NCBI GenBank assembly: GCA_900540425.1
Contig: UQFU01000002.1
Span: 1 to 49,058, forward strand
DNA: 49,058 nucleotides
Direction of reading: 5' to 3'
Source of the DNA: an uncultured Alphaproteobacteria bacterium
GTDB lineage: Bacteria; Pseudomonadota; Alphaproteobacteria; RF32; CAG-239
The position numbers and the translations under genes are program-made. Below, piece after piece: positions 42,199-49,058 of the stretch. A model generated the notes under the pieces. It was not told the DNA's origin, did no database searches, and saw only the letters and a list, made by a program, of their open reading frames with translations. Within the stretch, counting starts at the first letter, position 1. Every line of letters begins with the position of its first letter.

Positions 42199-43221
42199 AT
42201 GAGAAAAAAATTTGTATGGGCAATAATTTTGGCACTCAGTGCAATTGTTGCCGGAGCAAAAGCCCAGAGGTATTACCTTCCGGAAGATTTGTCTTTCACC
42301 GGTTCGCAGTATGTCTGGGAAAGCCGGGCGCTGTTTGAATTAAGCGATCCGGACATGTGGTTGTATTGCGAAGACGGTTATGCGCCGGCATTGCAGTACC
42401 TGCCGCCGTTCAGCGAACTCCGCCACCTCTTGCGGCATGCCTATCGTTCCCATGTTCGTTGGGGATATCACGGCATGATCGGATATCGGGTTTTGACCGA
42501 TGCCGGCTATTATTTTTTAAGCCCGCTCTGTGACCCGATATTTCTGGGATTAACCATTCTGGACGACTGGGTCGGAAGGCCTTTGCGGATGTTGTATCGA
42601 ACCTATGCGGATTTGTCATATCTGCACTTTCGGGTGCATGCTTTTGACAACATCTGGCGGCACCATCGCTTTTATGATTATTATCCCCGCCATGGACATC
42701 GTCATTATGGTTGGTATGATAATCATCACTGCCATGTCCGTCCGCCTCGTCCGGTTTACCGTCACGCTGCTCCTTATCGCGGCAGCGGACGCAGCAGTTA
42801 TGGCAATGCCTATCGCAGCAATCTGCGTGCCGGCACCAGCCGTTCAACGCCGCGGCATACGGAAACCGGCAGCATAAAACGGATTCCGTCCCGTAGTTCT
42901 TCTTCCTTGCGCAATACCGAACCGATACGGCGCAGTAGCAGAAGTTCAACGGGGACGATGCCGATAAGCCGGTCGAGTGCTGCTGTTTCTCCCGGATATG
43001 TTTCCGGCCGTAACATGCGTCAGTCGTCCGTTCCGCAAAGAAGCAGCCGTTCGGTTTCTTCGTCCCGCAGCGAAAGCTATCGCGGTTCGTCGGTAGAAAC
43101 GCGTTCTGCCCGCAGCGGCAGCGTAAGAACCCGGAGTTCGTCGTTTGTCGGCTCCTCCCGTTCTTCTGGATATTCCAACCGTTCCGGAGTCGGAAGTCGC
43201 AGCGCTTCAGGACGCCGTTAG
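42199..43221 (+). CDS. Exported protein with aromatic/His-rich N-domain and Ser/Arg-rich tail
   Basis: A 340-aa protein with a signal peptide cleaved after AKA (residue 22). Residues 23-165 are rich in Tyr, Leu and Trp (YLPEDLSFTGSQYVWESRALFEL ...). Residues 155-195 contain many His and Tyr (RHHRFYDYYPRHGHRHYGWYDNHH). From about 196 to the end it is a low-complexity Ser/Arg tail (RRSSRSSTG, SRSVSSSRSESYRGSS), strongly cationic. No family recognised. The layout suggests an envelope or surface protein whose tail binds anionic polymers, DNA or phosphate groups. No Shine-Dalgarno sequence is evident before the ATG, but promoter and terminator frame the gene and the signal peptide is convincing. 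Confidence 0.78.
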   Translation: MRKKFVWAIILALSAIVAGAKAQRYYLPEDLSFTGSQYVWESRALFELSDPDMWLYCEDGYAPALQYLPPFSELRHLLRHAYRSHVRWGYHGMIGYRVLTDAGYYFLSPLCDPIFLGLTILDDWVGRPLRMLYRTYADLSYLHFRVHAFDNIWRHHRFYDYYPRHGHRHYGWYDNHHCHVRPPRPVYRHAAPYRGSGRSSYGNAYRSNLRAGTSRSTPRHTETGSIKRIPSRSSSSLRNTEPIRRSSRSSTGTMPISRSSAAVSPGYVSGRNMRQSSVPQRSSRSVSSSRSESYRGSSVETRSARSGSVRTRSSSFVGSSRSSGYSNRSGVGSRSASGRR

Positions 43222-43237
43222 CGGTAAAAGCAACGAA

Positions 43238-43273
43238 AAACCCCGGAATTGATTTTCATCAATTCCGGGGTTT
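43238..43273. terminator. Bidirectional terminator between the Ser/Arg-rich gene and rquA
   Basis: AAACCCCGGAATTGAT and ATCAATTCCGGGGTTT pair perfectly (16 bp) around TTTC, ending the plus-strand gene and the minus-strand rquA operon. Confidence 0.9.
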
Positions 43274-43293
43274 CTCTTGGCAGATAAAACTTG

Positions 43294-44007
43294 TTAAAAT
43301 TCTTCCAATATGTCCGGCGCCCGCTTTGTAACGACGGTTTTCTGATACATCTTGCCAAAGAAGAGGGTTTTTCTCCAGTTGTATTTCAAACGGTTTTTGC
43401 AGTAGTTGCCGATTTCCAGATCCCAGAGCTTTTCGGCAAAAGGCTGCCACAGCCGGTTGATCATCCGGACGATATAGCGCAGCGGGTGGTAGGTTAAAGG
43501 CCGGTGATAATCGACAAAGATGACTTTCCCGTTTTCTTTGATAACACTCAAGGCATTCCCGACAATTTTGCTTTTTGTCTGCGGCGGAACTTCATGCAGC
43601 AGCATATAACAGATGACGACATCGTAGCCATAGCCGGGCTTTTTGATTTTGTCGGCGCCGTTTTGTTGAATAAAATCCATTTGTGGAAACACATACTGGT
43701 ATTTTTGCTTAACCAAATTCAGTTGTGTAAGGCTGACGTCCATCAGGTCGTACTGCCCGTATTGCCCGATTCGCTCGGCCGTTTCATCTATTTGGTGTCC
43801 AAAAGTAACGCCGATTTGCAATACTTTGTCATTCCGTTTGATCTCTCTCAAAACGGATTGGGTCAGTCGGTTGTTGTTGCCCAGCGTCAAAAAGGTCTGT
43901 ACCCAGTTTTTGCTCAAAAAGGCCGACCAAAATTTGTTTCCGTATAGCCATCCGTAAAACCGCTTCCAATACTTCGGCAGTTTAAGGCTTTCCGATGTTC
44001 TTTTCAT
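43294..44007 (-). CDS. rquA: RquA-like methyltransferase-family protein (rhodoquinone biosynthesis)
   Basis: Class I SAM-methyltransferase-like protein of the RquA type, the factor that converts ubiquinone to rhodoquinone in Rhodospirillum rubrum. RquA-like traits are an N-terminus that runs PKYWKRFYGWLYG, the non-canonical SAM loop DKVLQIGVTFG (in place of DxGxGxG), and CYMLLHEVPPQTK. Others are VIFVDYHRPLTYHPLRYIVRMINRLWQPFAEKLWDLEI and FFGKMYQKTVV near the end. Length is 237 aa. It is last in an operon, and its ATG directly follows the HPt stop (TAGATG). Rhodoquinone supports fumarate reduction under low oxygen, so an anaerobic lifestyle is implied. A UbiE/UbiG-type methyltransferase is the alternative. 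Confidence 0.72.
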   Translation of the reverse strand: MKRTSESLKLPKYWKRFYGWLYGNKFWSAFLSKNWVQTFLTLGNNNRLTQSVLREIKRNDKVLQIGVTFGHQIDETAERIGQYGQYDLMDVSLTQLNLVKQKYQYVFPQMDFIQQNGADKIKKPGYGYDVVICYMLLHEVPPQTKSKIVGNALSVIKENGKVIFVDYHRPLTYHPLRYIVRMINRLWQPFAEKLWDLEIGNYCKNRLKYNWRKTLFFGKMYQKTVVTKRAPDILEEF

Positions 44008-44343
44008 CTACAGGTCTTTAAATAGATTGTTTATCGATTCGCAGCCATTATAGAAAATTCTTCTAGTTTTGTCTACATATTTTTTTATTTTCGCAAAATT
44101 TTCATTATTAAGGACGGCTTCCTCAATCATTTCACAGTTTTTAGAAAACTCCTCAAGCCCAAAAACCAAAGAAGAAGAGCGGAGTGTATGAAAACAGAGC
44201 CTGATGTCTTCCGGGCTTTGTTTTTCGATTTGTTGCAGTTTGTTTTCTGTCGATTCATAAAATTCTTGCCACAGCAGCCGCATTTTTTCTGTGCCGAAAA
44301 CTTTGCGATATTGCTCAAACGCGTCTTTATTAATTGCCGTCAT
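44008..44343 (-). CDS. Histidine phosphotransfer (HPt) domain protein
   Basis: Single-domain phosphorelay protein of 111 aa. The helix LCFHTLRSSSLVFGLEEFSKNCEMIEEA fits the HPt signature HxLKxSSxxxGA...C..LE, with H52 as the expected phosphorylated residue. There is no catalytic kinase domain. Its start overlaps the end of the response regulator gene by 14 nt, so translation is coupled. It probably passes phosphate between a remote hybrid kinase and the adjacent LuxR-type regulator, although that is inference. The stop is immediately before rquA. Confidence 0.8.
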   Translation of the reverse strand: MTAINKDAFEQYRKVFGTEKMRLLWQEFYESTENKLQQIEKQSPEDIRLCFHTLRSSSLVFGLEEFSKNCEMIEEAVLNNENFAKIKKYVDKTRRIFYNGCESINNLFKDL

Positions 44344-45013
44344 CTTTCAGAATCCCCCATTCTCTTGCCTTGATTAGTGCGGCGGTACGGTTATAAACGC
44401 CGAGAACTTTCAGTATCGCCGTTACGTATAATTTAACCGTTCCCTCGGTAATTCCAAGTTCATAGGCAATTTGTTTGTTGGACATGCCTCTGGCAATCAG
44501 TTGCAAAACGTCAGTCTGCCGCGGTGACAGCATTTTGATGTCATTCGGGTTGCTTTCGGTTCGGTTAAGAGAGTTTTCTTCCTGTTTCAGCAGATCCAGA
44601 TTAACGTCGTTTTCTTTGTCCAGCAGTTCTTGCGGAATATAAACGCCGCCGGCCAGGACGATTTCAATGGCCTGCAGGATTTCTTTATTGGGAGAAGCCT
44701 TGGAAACATACCCCGCGGCACCGATGTCAATGGATTTTTTAACAATTTCTTTTTCAAAAACGGCAGAAAGGATTATGACCGGCGTATCGGGGAGCACCCG
44801 GTGAATTTGCTCCAGAGCCTCCAGCCAATAGGCGCCCGGCATTGCCAAGTCTGTTAATATCAGGTCAAAATCTTTGTCTTTTCGGATAATTTCAAATATC
44901 TCCGTATAGCTTTTGGCCGTTACCAGCTTAAAGTTTTTCCGGTAATCGGTCAAAATGAGTTCCAGTCCTTTAAGAAAAAGCTCATGGTCATCCGCAACAA
45001 GAATTTTTACCAC
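44330..45013 (-). CDS. LuxR/NarL-type response regulator
   Basis: Two-domain regulator of 227 aa. The receiver has the acidic pair VADDHELF, phosphoacceptor D55 in LILTDLAMPG, and Lys in GYVSKASP. The C-terminal helix-turn-helix is LSPRQTDVLQLIARGMSNKQIAYELGITEGTVKLYVTAILKVLGV, typical NarL/FixJ class. The start is GTG at 45013 with GAGGAG 8 nt upstream, overlapping the rsmE stop. An ATG frame to 45046 would overlap rsmE and has no binding site. No histidine kinase is adjacent. It may control rquA or other respiration genes, an inference from the operon only. Confidence 0.9.
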   Translation of the reverse strand: MVKILVADDHELFLKGLELILTDYRKNFKLVTAKSYTEIFEIIRKDKDFDLILTDLAMPGAYWLEALEQIHRVLPDTPVIILSAVFEKEIVKKSIDIGAAGYVSKASPNKEILQAIEIVLAGGVYIPQELLDKENDVNLDLLKQEENSLNRTESNPNDIKMLSPRQTDVLQLIARGMSNKQIAYELGITEGTVKLYVTAILKVLGVYNRTAALIKAREWGILKDDGN

Positions 45014-45018
45014 TATTT

Positions 45019-45759
45019 TTACTCCTCGTTTTTCCAGTCGCCGCAAATGGCCTGCCAGCAGGAAAGGGCTGCCGCGGCGGCAGTTTCCGCCCGGAGGATT
45101 CGCGGCCCCAGGGAAACCCCCAGCGTAAAGTCCTGCGCCGCCAGCAGTTCCAGTTCCGTGGGAGAAAACCCGCCTTCGGGGCCGACCAGTATCGCCGCCG
45201 GAACCGCTTTGCTGCCGAATGCCTGATATATATTGGCTCCGTTGCCGGTTTCATCCATATAATATAAAATTCTTTGCCTGTCCCATGATTTGAGAAGAAC
45301 CGAAAGCGTAACCGGTTCGCCGATTTCGGGAACGTCGACCCGTCGGCATTGTTCACAGGCCTCTACCGCCTGCGCCAAATACCGCTCGGTTTTGACCCGG
45401 TCGCTGATGGTGTGTTTGGTAATAGTCGGAATAATTTTTCTTACGCCGAGCTCGCCGGCTTTTTCAATGATAAAATCGGTCTTGTCTTTTTTGACCGGAG
45501 CGAACAAAAGCCACAGATCCGGCGGCAGATAAAGTTCGCGCAGTTTTTCGATGCGTTCCAAAACCAGGCTTTTTTTGCCGTTTTTGCGCAACCGGAAAGA
45601 ATATTCGCCGTTGATTCCGTCAAAAGCGGCAAGGACGGCTCCGTCTTCAAGACGCAGGACGTTGTTAAGATAGTGAACCTGCGCCTCTCCCGGAACAATC
45701 TCCGGCGAGCGGCTTAAATCTTGGTTGATGTAAAGGCGGATTTTGATTTTTTGCGACAC
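45019..45759 (-). CDS. rsmE: 16S rRNA (uracil1498-N3)-methyltransferase
   Basis: SPOUT-class SAM methyltransferase that modifies U1498 of 16S rRNA. N-terminal PUA-like part includes HYLNNVLRLEDGAVLAAFDG. The SPOUT knot is clear from LLFAPVKKDKTDFIIEKAGELGVRKIIP, AVEACEQCRRVDVPEI, ILVGPEGGFSPTELELL and SLGPRILRAETAAAAAL. Length is 246 aa, normal. The start codon is GTG at 45759, 3 nt after the stop of the exported-protein gene. It is the second gene of a five-gene operon leading to rquA, a housekeeping gene in an otherwise regulatory cluster. Confidence 0.95.
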   Translation of the reverse strand: MSQKIKIRLYINQDLSRSPEIVPGEAQVHYLNNVLRLEDGAVLAAFDGINGEYSFRLRKNGKKSLVLERIEKLRELYLPPDLWLLFAPVKKDKTDFIIEKAGELGVRKIIPTITKHTISDRVKTERYLAQAVEACEQCRRVDVPEIGEPVTLSVLLKSWDRQRILYYMDETGNGANIYQAFGSKAVPAAILVGPEGGFSPTELELLAAQDFTLGVSLGPRILRAETAAAAALSCWQAICGDWKNEE

Positions 45760-45762
45760 CGT

Positions 45763-46335
45763 TTAGCCTATGATAACGTTGATGTATCTGGATGCAATAA
45801 CTCTAATCCCATTATCGGATTTGTCAACATAATCCAGATAAATCTTGGTGTTTCCGGTATCTTCGGCATTAAACAGCAGTTCCAGCTCCGTTCCTTCTTT
45901 GGTGTTGGCGGCTAGTTCGATTCCTTCGTTGCATTCAACGTACCAGCGGGCATGCGGGGCTTCCTGCAATACGATCCGCACCTTTTTGCCGAGCGGAACA
46001 AAAACCCGGCTGGTATTGCTGTCAAGATTGATGATTTGCTCTTCTTCTTCGGGCAGGGGGCCAAACAGCTCGCGGGCGATTTCGGCGTTATAGTCAACAG
46101 TTTGGCTGCCGATGAAACTGTCGCTGTCTGATGTGTCGGCGGTTTTGGGAGTGTTGACAGGTTCATCATAGCGCGACGGGGCAGAATTTTCATCAGTTGC
46201 ATCGGCAGGCAGAAACATATCATAGCTGACGGCTGTGCGTCCTCTTTGCAGGGTTGCCGCATCGGCGCATTTCAGGGTCGGAGCGGTAAGCGCCGCTACA
46301 ATGGCTGATAAGTATATGATCCCTGAAACTTTCAT
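45763..46335 (-). CDS. Exported beta-rich protein, unknown function
   Basis: A 190-aa protein with a signal peptide at the N-terminus (MKVSGIIYLSAIVAALTAPTL...ADA). A polar acidic linker (residues 35-105) leads into a roughly 85-residue beta-rich C-terminal domain (VFVPLGKKVRIVLQEAPHARWYVECNEGIEL ... KIYLDYVDKSDNGIRVIASRYINVIIG). Its pattern is loosely like chagasin-type inhibitor folds, but I would not assign that family. AGGTG is 5 nt before the ATG at 46335; a longer frame to 46365 is less likely. It heads the rsmE-regulator-HPt-rquA operon, with 3 nt to rsmE. Confidence 0.72.
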   Translation of the reverse strand: MKVSGIIYLSAIVAALTAPTLKCADAATLQRGRTAVSYDMFLPADATDENSAPSRYDEPVNTPKTADTSDSDSFIGSQTVDYNAEIARELFGPLPEEEEQIINLDSNTSRVFVPLGKKVRIVLQEAPHARWYVECNEGIELAANTKEGTELELLFNAEDTGNTKIYLDYVDKSDNGIRVIASRYINVIIG

Positions 46336-46464
46336 CTCGCACCTGCATATCAATAAGTTCTGCATAAACCAAACTTTGTGCTTATAATTTTATTCTATAT
46401 TAAGTAACCTGAAATTGAAAGTGAACTTTTTGTTACATGAATATAGGGAAACCGGGCTTTTACC

Positions 46465-47130
46465 ATGATTATCACTATTGACGGGCCGGCCGCCGCCGGC
46501 AAGGGAACTTTGGCAGCAACCCTGGCGCAGAAATATCGTCTGGCCTATTTTGATACCGGCATGGTTTATCGCGCCGTCGGATTGGAAATGCGCCTTTCCG
46601 GAAAAGAAATCAAAGATGAAGCCGCTGCCGCCGCATTTGCCCGGTCGCTGACTTTTCCCCGCATGATGGAATTGTCGCGGGATCCCCGTTTTCGTGACGA
46701 CGTTGGCGGACAGTACGCCTCCATTGTGGCGGCCATGCCCGAAGTGCGTGCCGCGCTTTTGCAAATGCAGCAGGATTTTGCCCTTCGACCGGTTTTTGCC
46801 GACGGGACGCCGGCTGCCGGTGCCATTTATGACGGGCGTGATACCGGAACGGTTGTCTGTCCCGGTGCGGATATCAAATTCTATGTGACCGCTTCGCCGG
46901 AAGTTCGGGCTGCCCGGCGGCATAAGGAATTTGTAGCCAAAGGCATGAATATTTCCTATGAGCAGGTTCTAGCCGACGTTCGTGCCCGTGACGAGCGTGA
47001 CAGCAACCGCAGTACCGCCCCCTTAAAACCCGCGGTAGACGCGGTTATTCTCGATACTTCGGGCCTGACGATTGCCGCCGTGCTCGAAACGGCCGAAAAA
47101 ATCATCGATTCTTATCAAAAAAACTCTTGA
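46465..47130 (+). CDS. cmk: Cytidylate kinase
   Basis: Phosphorylates CMP and dCMP to their diphosphates. The P-loop ITIDGPAAAGKGTLAATLAQKY is at the very start, followed by YFDTGMVYRAVGLEM, DGRDTGTVVCPGADIKFYVTASPEVRAARRHKE and DERDSNRSTAPLKPA (CMP-specific region). Length is 221 aa, typical. The ATG at 46465 has no good Shine-Dalgarno sequence, but the P-loop position fixes the start. rpsA follows, a classic cmk-rpsA pair in proteobacteria; ihfB, usually next, is elsewhere in the window. Confidence 0.95.
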   Translation: MIITIDGPAAAGKGTLAATLAQKYRLAYFDTGMVYRAVGLEMRLSGKEIKDEAAAAAFARSLTFPRMMELSRDPRFRDDVGGQYASIVAAMPEVRAALLQMQQDFALRPVFADGTPAAGAIYDGRDTGTVVCPGADIKFYVTASPEVRAARRHKEFVAKGMNISYEQVLADVRARDERDSNRSTAPLKPAVDAVILDTSGLTIAAVLETAEKIIDSYQKNS

Positions 47131-47154
47131 ATTATAAATATTTGCGTGTATAAC
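47127..47154 (+). promoter_or_regulatory. Candidate promoter and leader of rpsA
   Basis: TTGAAT (47127-47132), 16-nt spacer, TATAAC (47149-47154), overlapping the cmk stop. Transcription from here leaves a leader of about 100 nt before rpsA, a place where S1 autoregulation would act in other bacteria. Confidence 0.5.
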
Positions 47155-47264
47155 AATAGCATCTTTGCGGCAATATGGTGCGGTATTGCCAAAGATTATT
47201 TTTAACCCCGCACAAGTCCGCTCGCATTGTCGAGGCTGGCAGTTTGTTGAAATTTATAAATTTA

Positions 47265-48950
47265 ATGACCAATACTGAAGTAAAAATTCCCGAAATAACC
47301 GAAAATTTTGCCGACTTGTTGAATGAACAGTTTGGCGATAACGGCATTACCGGTTCGGTTGTCAAAGGAACCATTATCAAATTGACTCCCGATTTTGCTA
47401 CTGTTGACGTCGGATTGAAATCCGAAGGCCGCATTCCGCTCCGCGAATTTGGCCAGAACAATGAGCTCAAAATCGGTGACCAGATTGAAGTTTATGTTGA
47501 CCGCTATGAAGACCGCGACGGCAATATCGTCCTTTCTCGTGAAAAAGCCCGCCGCGAAGAAGTCTGGATTGATTTGGAAAAATCCATGAACGCCGGCGAA
47601 CGTGTCAACGGTGTTATCTTCGGCCGTGTTAAAGGCGGCTTTACCGTTGATTTGAACGGCGCCATTGCCTTCTTGCCCGGTTCGCAGATCGATATCCGTC
47701 CGATTCGCGACATTACGCCGCTGATGGGTATTTCTCAGCCGTTCCAGATTTTGAAAATGGACAAGGTCCGCGGCAATATCGTTGTTTCCCGCCGTGTTGT
47801 CCTTGAAGAAACCCGCGCCGAAGCCCGTGCCGAACTGATTGATACCCTCAAAGAAGGTTCAATCCTTGAAGGTGTTGTCAAAAACATCACCGATTACGGT
47901 GCATTCATTGATTTGGGCGGCGTTGACGGTTTGCTGCACGTTACCGACATTTCCTGGAAGAGAATTAACCACCCGGCAGAAGTTCTGTCTGTCGGCCAGA
48001 CGGTTAAAGTCCAGGTTATCAAATTCAATGAAGACAACCAGCGCATCAGCTTGGGTATGAAACAGCTCGAAAACGATCCGTGGCAGGCTGTTGCCGACAA
48101 ATTTGAAGTCGGCCAGGTTTACACCGGAAAAGTTACCAATATCACCGATTACGGTGCCTTTGTTGAACTCGAAGACGGTATTGAAGGTTTGGTACACGTT
48201 TCCGAAATGAGCTGGACCCGCAAGAATGTTCACCCGGGCAAAATCGTTTCCACTTCTCAGGAAGTCCAAGTTAAAGTTCTGGAAGTTGACCCCGAGAAGA
48301 GAAGAATCAGCCTCGGCATCAAACAATGCACCCCCAATCCTTGGGCTGCCTATGTTGAAGAACATCCGGTCGGTTCCGTTATTGAAGGCAAAATCAAAAA
48401 TATTACCGAGTTCGGTCTGTTCGTTGGCTTGTCTGACGAAATCGACGGCATGATTCACCTGTCCGACATCTCTTGGGACAAAGCGGGTGAAGAAGCGGTT
48501 AAAGATTATGCCAAAGGCCAGGATATTCAGGCAAAAATCATTGACGTTGATGTTGAAAAAGAACGCATCAGCCTGGGTATCAAACAACTCACCGAAAATA
48601 CTTTCGCTTCCGCTCTGGACGGCGTAAAGAAAGGTGATGTTGTAAAAGCCACCGTTACTTCTGCCGATGACAAAGGTGTTAATGTTGAAGTCAACGGCGT
48701 AAACGCTTATATCAAAAAAGCCGACCTTTCCAAAGATAAGGCTGCCCAGAACCCCGAAAACTATAATGAAGGCGATGTTCTGGAAGCCAAAGTTACCTCA
48801 GTCGACAAGAAAAACAACAAACTCGGACTGTCGGTAAAAGCTTTGGAAATCGAAGAAGAAAAGAAAGCTTTGGAAGAATACAGCAGCACAGCTTCTGCCG
48901 GTTCTTCTCTGGGTGAAGCTCTTGGCGAAGCCCTGAAGAAAAATGCTTAA
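47265..48950 (+). CDS. rpsA: 30S ribosomal protein S1
   Basis: Large RNA-binding ribosomal protein that helps mRNA bind the 30S subunit. Several S1/OB-fold repeats are obvious, with recurring VKNITDYGAFIDLGGVDGLLHVTDISWKR, VTNITDYGAFVELEDGIEGLVHVSEMSW and IKNITEFGLFVGLSDEIDGMIHLSDISWDK, each closed by ISLGMKQ or ISLGIKQ. Length is 561 aa from the ATG at 47265 (MTNTEVKIPE), comparable to the 557-aa E. coli protein. A frame opening at 47175 adds 30 non-conserved residues and overlaps the leader. Regular codon use fits high expression. A strong terminator follows. Confidence 0.97.
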   Translation: MTNTEVKIPEITENFADLLNEQFGDNGITGSVVKGTIIKLTPDFATVDVGLKSEGRIPLREFGQNNELKIGDQIEVYVDRYEDRDGNIVLSREKARREEVWIDLEKSMNAGERVNGVIFGRVKGGFTVDLNGAIAFLPGSQIDIRPIRDITPLMGISQPFQILKMDKVRGNIVVSRRVVLEETRAEARAELIDTLKEGSILEGVVKNITDYGAFIDLGGVDGLLHVTDISWKRINHPAEVLSVGQTVKVQVIKFNEDNQRISLGMKQLENDPWQAVADKFEVGQVYTGKVTNITDYGAFVELEDGIEGLVHVSEMSWTRKNVHPGKIVSTSQEVQVKVLEVDPEKRRISLGIKQCTPNPWAAYVEEHPVGSVIEGKIKNITEFGLFVGLSDEIDGMIHLSDISWDKAGEEAVKDYAKGQDIQAKIIDVDVEKERISLGIKQLTENTFASALDGVKKGDVVKATVTSADDKGVNVEVNGVNAYIKKADLSKDKAAQNPENYNEGDVLEAKVTSVDKKNNKLGLSVKALEIEEEKKALEEYSSTASAGSSLGEALGEALKKNA

Positions 48951-48976
48951 TTTTGTTCTTAAGCTTTAAGCAAAAG

Positions 48977-49002
48977 AACCCCCGGATTTTCCGGGGTTTT
49001 TT
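48977..49002 (+). terminator. Terminator of rpsA
   Basis: AACCCCCGG and CCGGGGTT pair around ATTTT, followed by a T-run. It can also end the minus-strand gene that enters from the right. Confidence 0.9.
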
Positions 49003-49007
49003 GCTGC

Positions 49008-49058
49008 CTATTCTCTGTCGACGAGTTCGATTTTGATGTCTTTGTTATAATATTTGAG
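49008..49058 (-). CDS. 3' end of an unidentified gene (partial)
   Basis: On the minus strand an open frame enters from the window edge and ends at TAG (49008-49010), giving ...LKYYNKDIKIELVDRE. It stops 5 nt before the terminator, where a gene end is expected. Sixteen residues are too few to name a product. Confidence 0.4.
   Translation of the reverse strand, partial: LKYYNKDIKIELVDRE

Overview
The window looks like chromosomal core DNA from an alphaproteobacterium. The evidence is gene content and order: a yfgM-bamB-der cluster, cmk-rpsA, ihfB-lapA-accD, a PhoB with the alphaproteobacterial-style C-terminus, and an ELM1-family protein. A likely rquA gene (rhodoquinone synthesis) and the moderate-to-low GC of the DNA suggest a host-associated or anaerobic Rhodospirillales-like lineage. 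That placement is inference, because no rRNA gene is present.

Layout. 1-6.0 kb (minus strand): 5' part of gyrB; yfgM-like, bamB and der (outer-membrane assembly and ribosome GTPase); a membrane protein with no recognised family. 6.2-14.6 kb (mostly plus): a PAS-GGDEF diguanylate cyclase, a RumA-type rRNA methyltransferase, a lipoprotein, tkt, two small unknown genes, class II fba and a lipoprotein. 14.7-21.6 kb: a Dps-like ferritin (minus), then rpe, phoB, tgt, a LOG-family protein, an EamA transporter and an ABC exporter. With tkt and fba, rpe gives three sugar-phosphate enzymes within about 6 kb. 21.7-30.2 kb (minus): dnaJ; an AT-rich island with a lipoprotein and a GH24-type lysozyme; dnaK with a heat-shock promoter; an AMP/thymidine phosphorylase-family enzyme; accD, lapA, ihfB; tRNA-Arg(ACG). 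30.4-34.2 kb: a large lipoprotein, a CPA2 antiporter, and divergent tRNA-Ser(GGA) and tRNA-Arg(CCT) genes. 34.2-39.8 kb: a histidine phosphatase, an HD-domain protein, a DUF1349 protein coupled to a second DnaJ-type chaperone, small exported proteins and an ELM1-family protein. 39.9-49.06 kb: two tRNA-Ala genes, an M20 peptidase, an SH3-domain exported protein, a Ser/Arg-rich exported protein, a five-gene operon (exported protein, rsmE, response regulator, HPt, rquA), cmk, rpsA and the 3' end of one more gene.

The least explained structures are two tRNA-derived units of about 180 bp. One lies directly 3' of tRNA-Ser(GGA), the other directly 5' of tRNA-Ala(CGC). Each starts with an exact 21-bp copy of one end of the adjacent tRNA. 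In each, the tRNA similarity is broken by a GC-rich insert (80 nt in the T loop; 106 nt in the D loop) and then resumes for about 10 nt. They could be a small mobile or structured repeat family targeting tRNA genes. Two other points stand out: the dnaK-dnaJ pair is split by the lysozyme island, and rquA is translationally chained to an HPt protein and a LuxR-type response regulator.

All coordinates and motifs were read by eye. Family names rest on recalled conserved motifs, with no database search.
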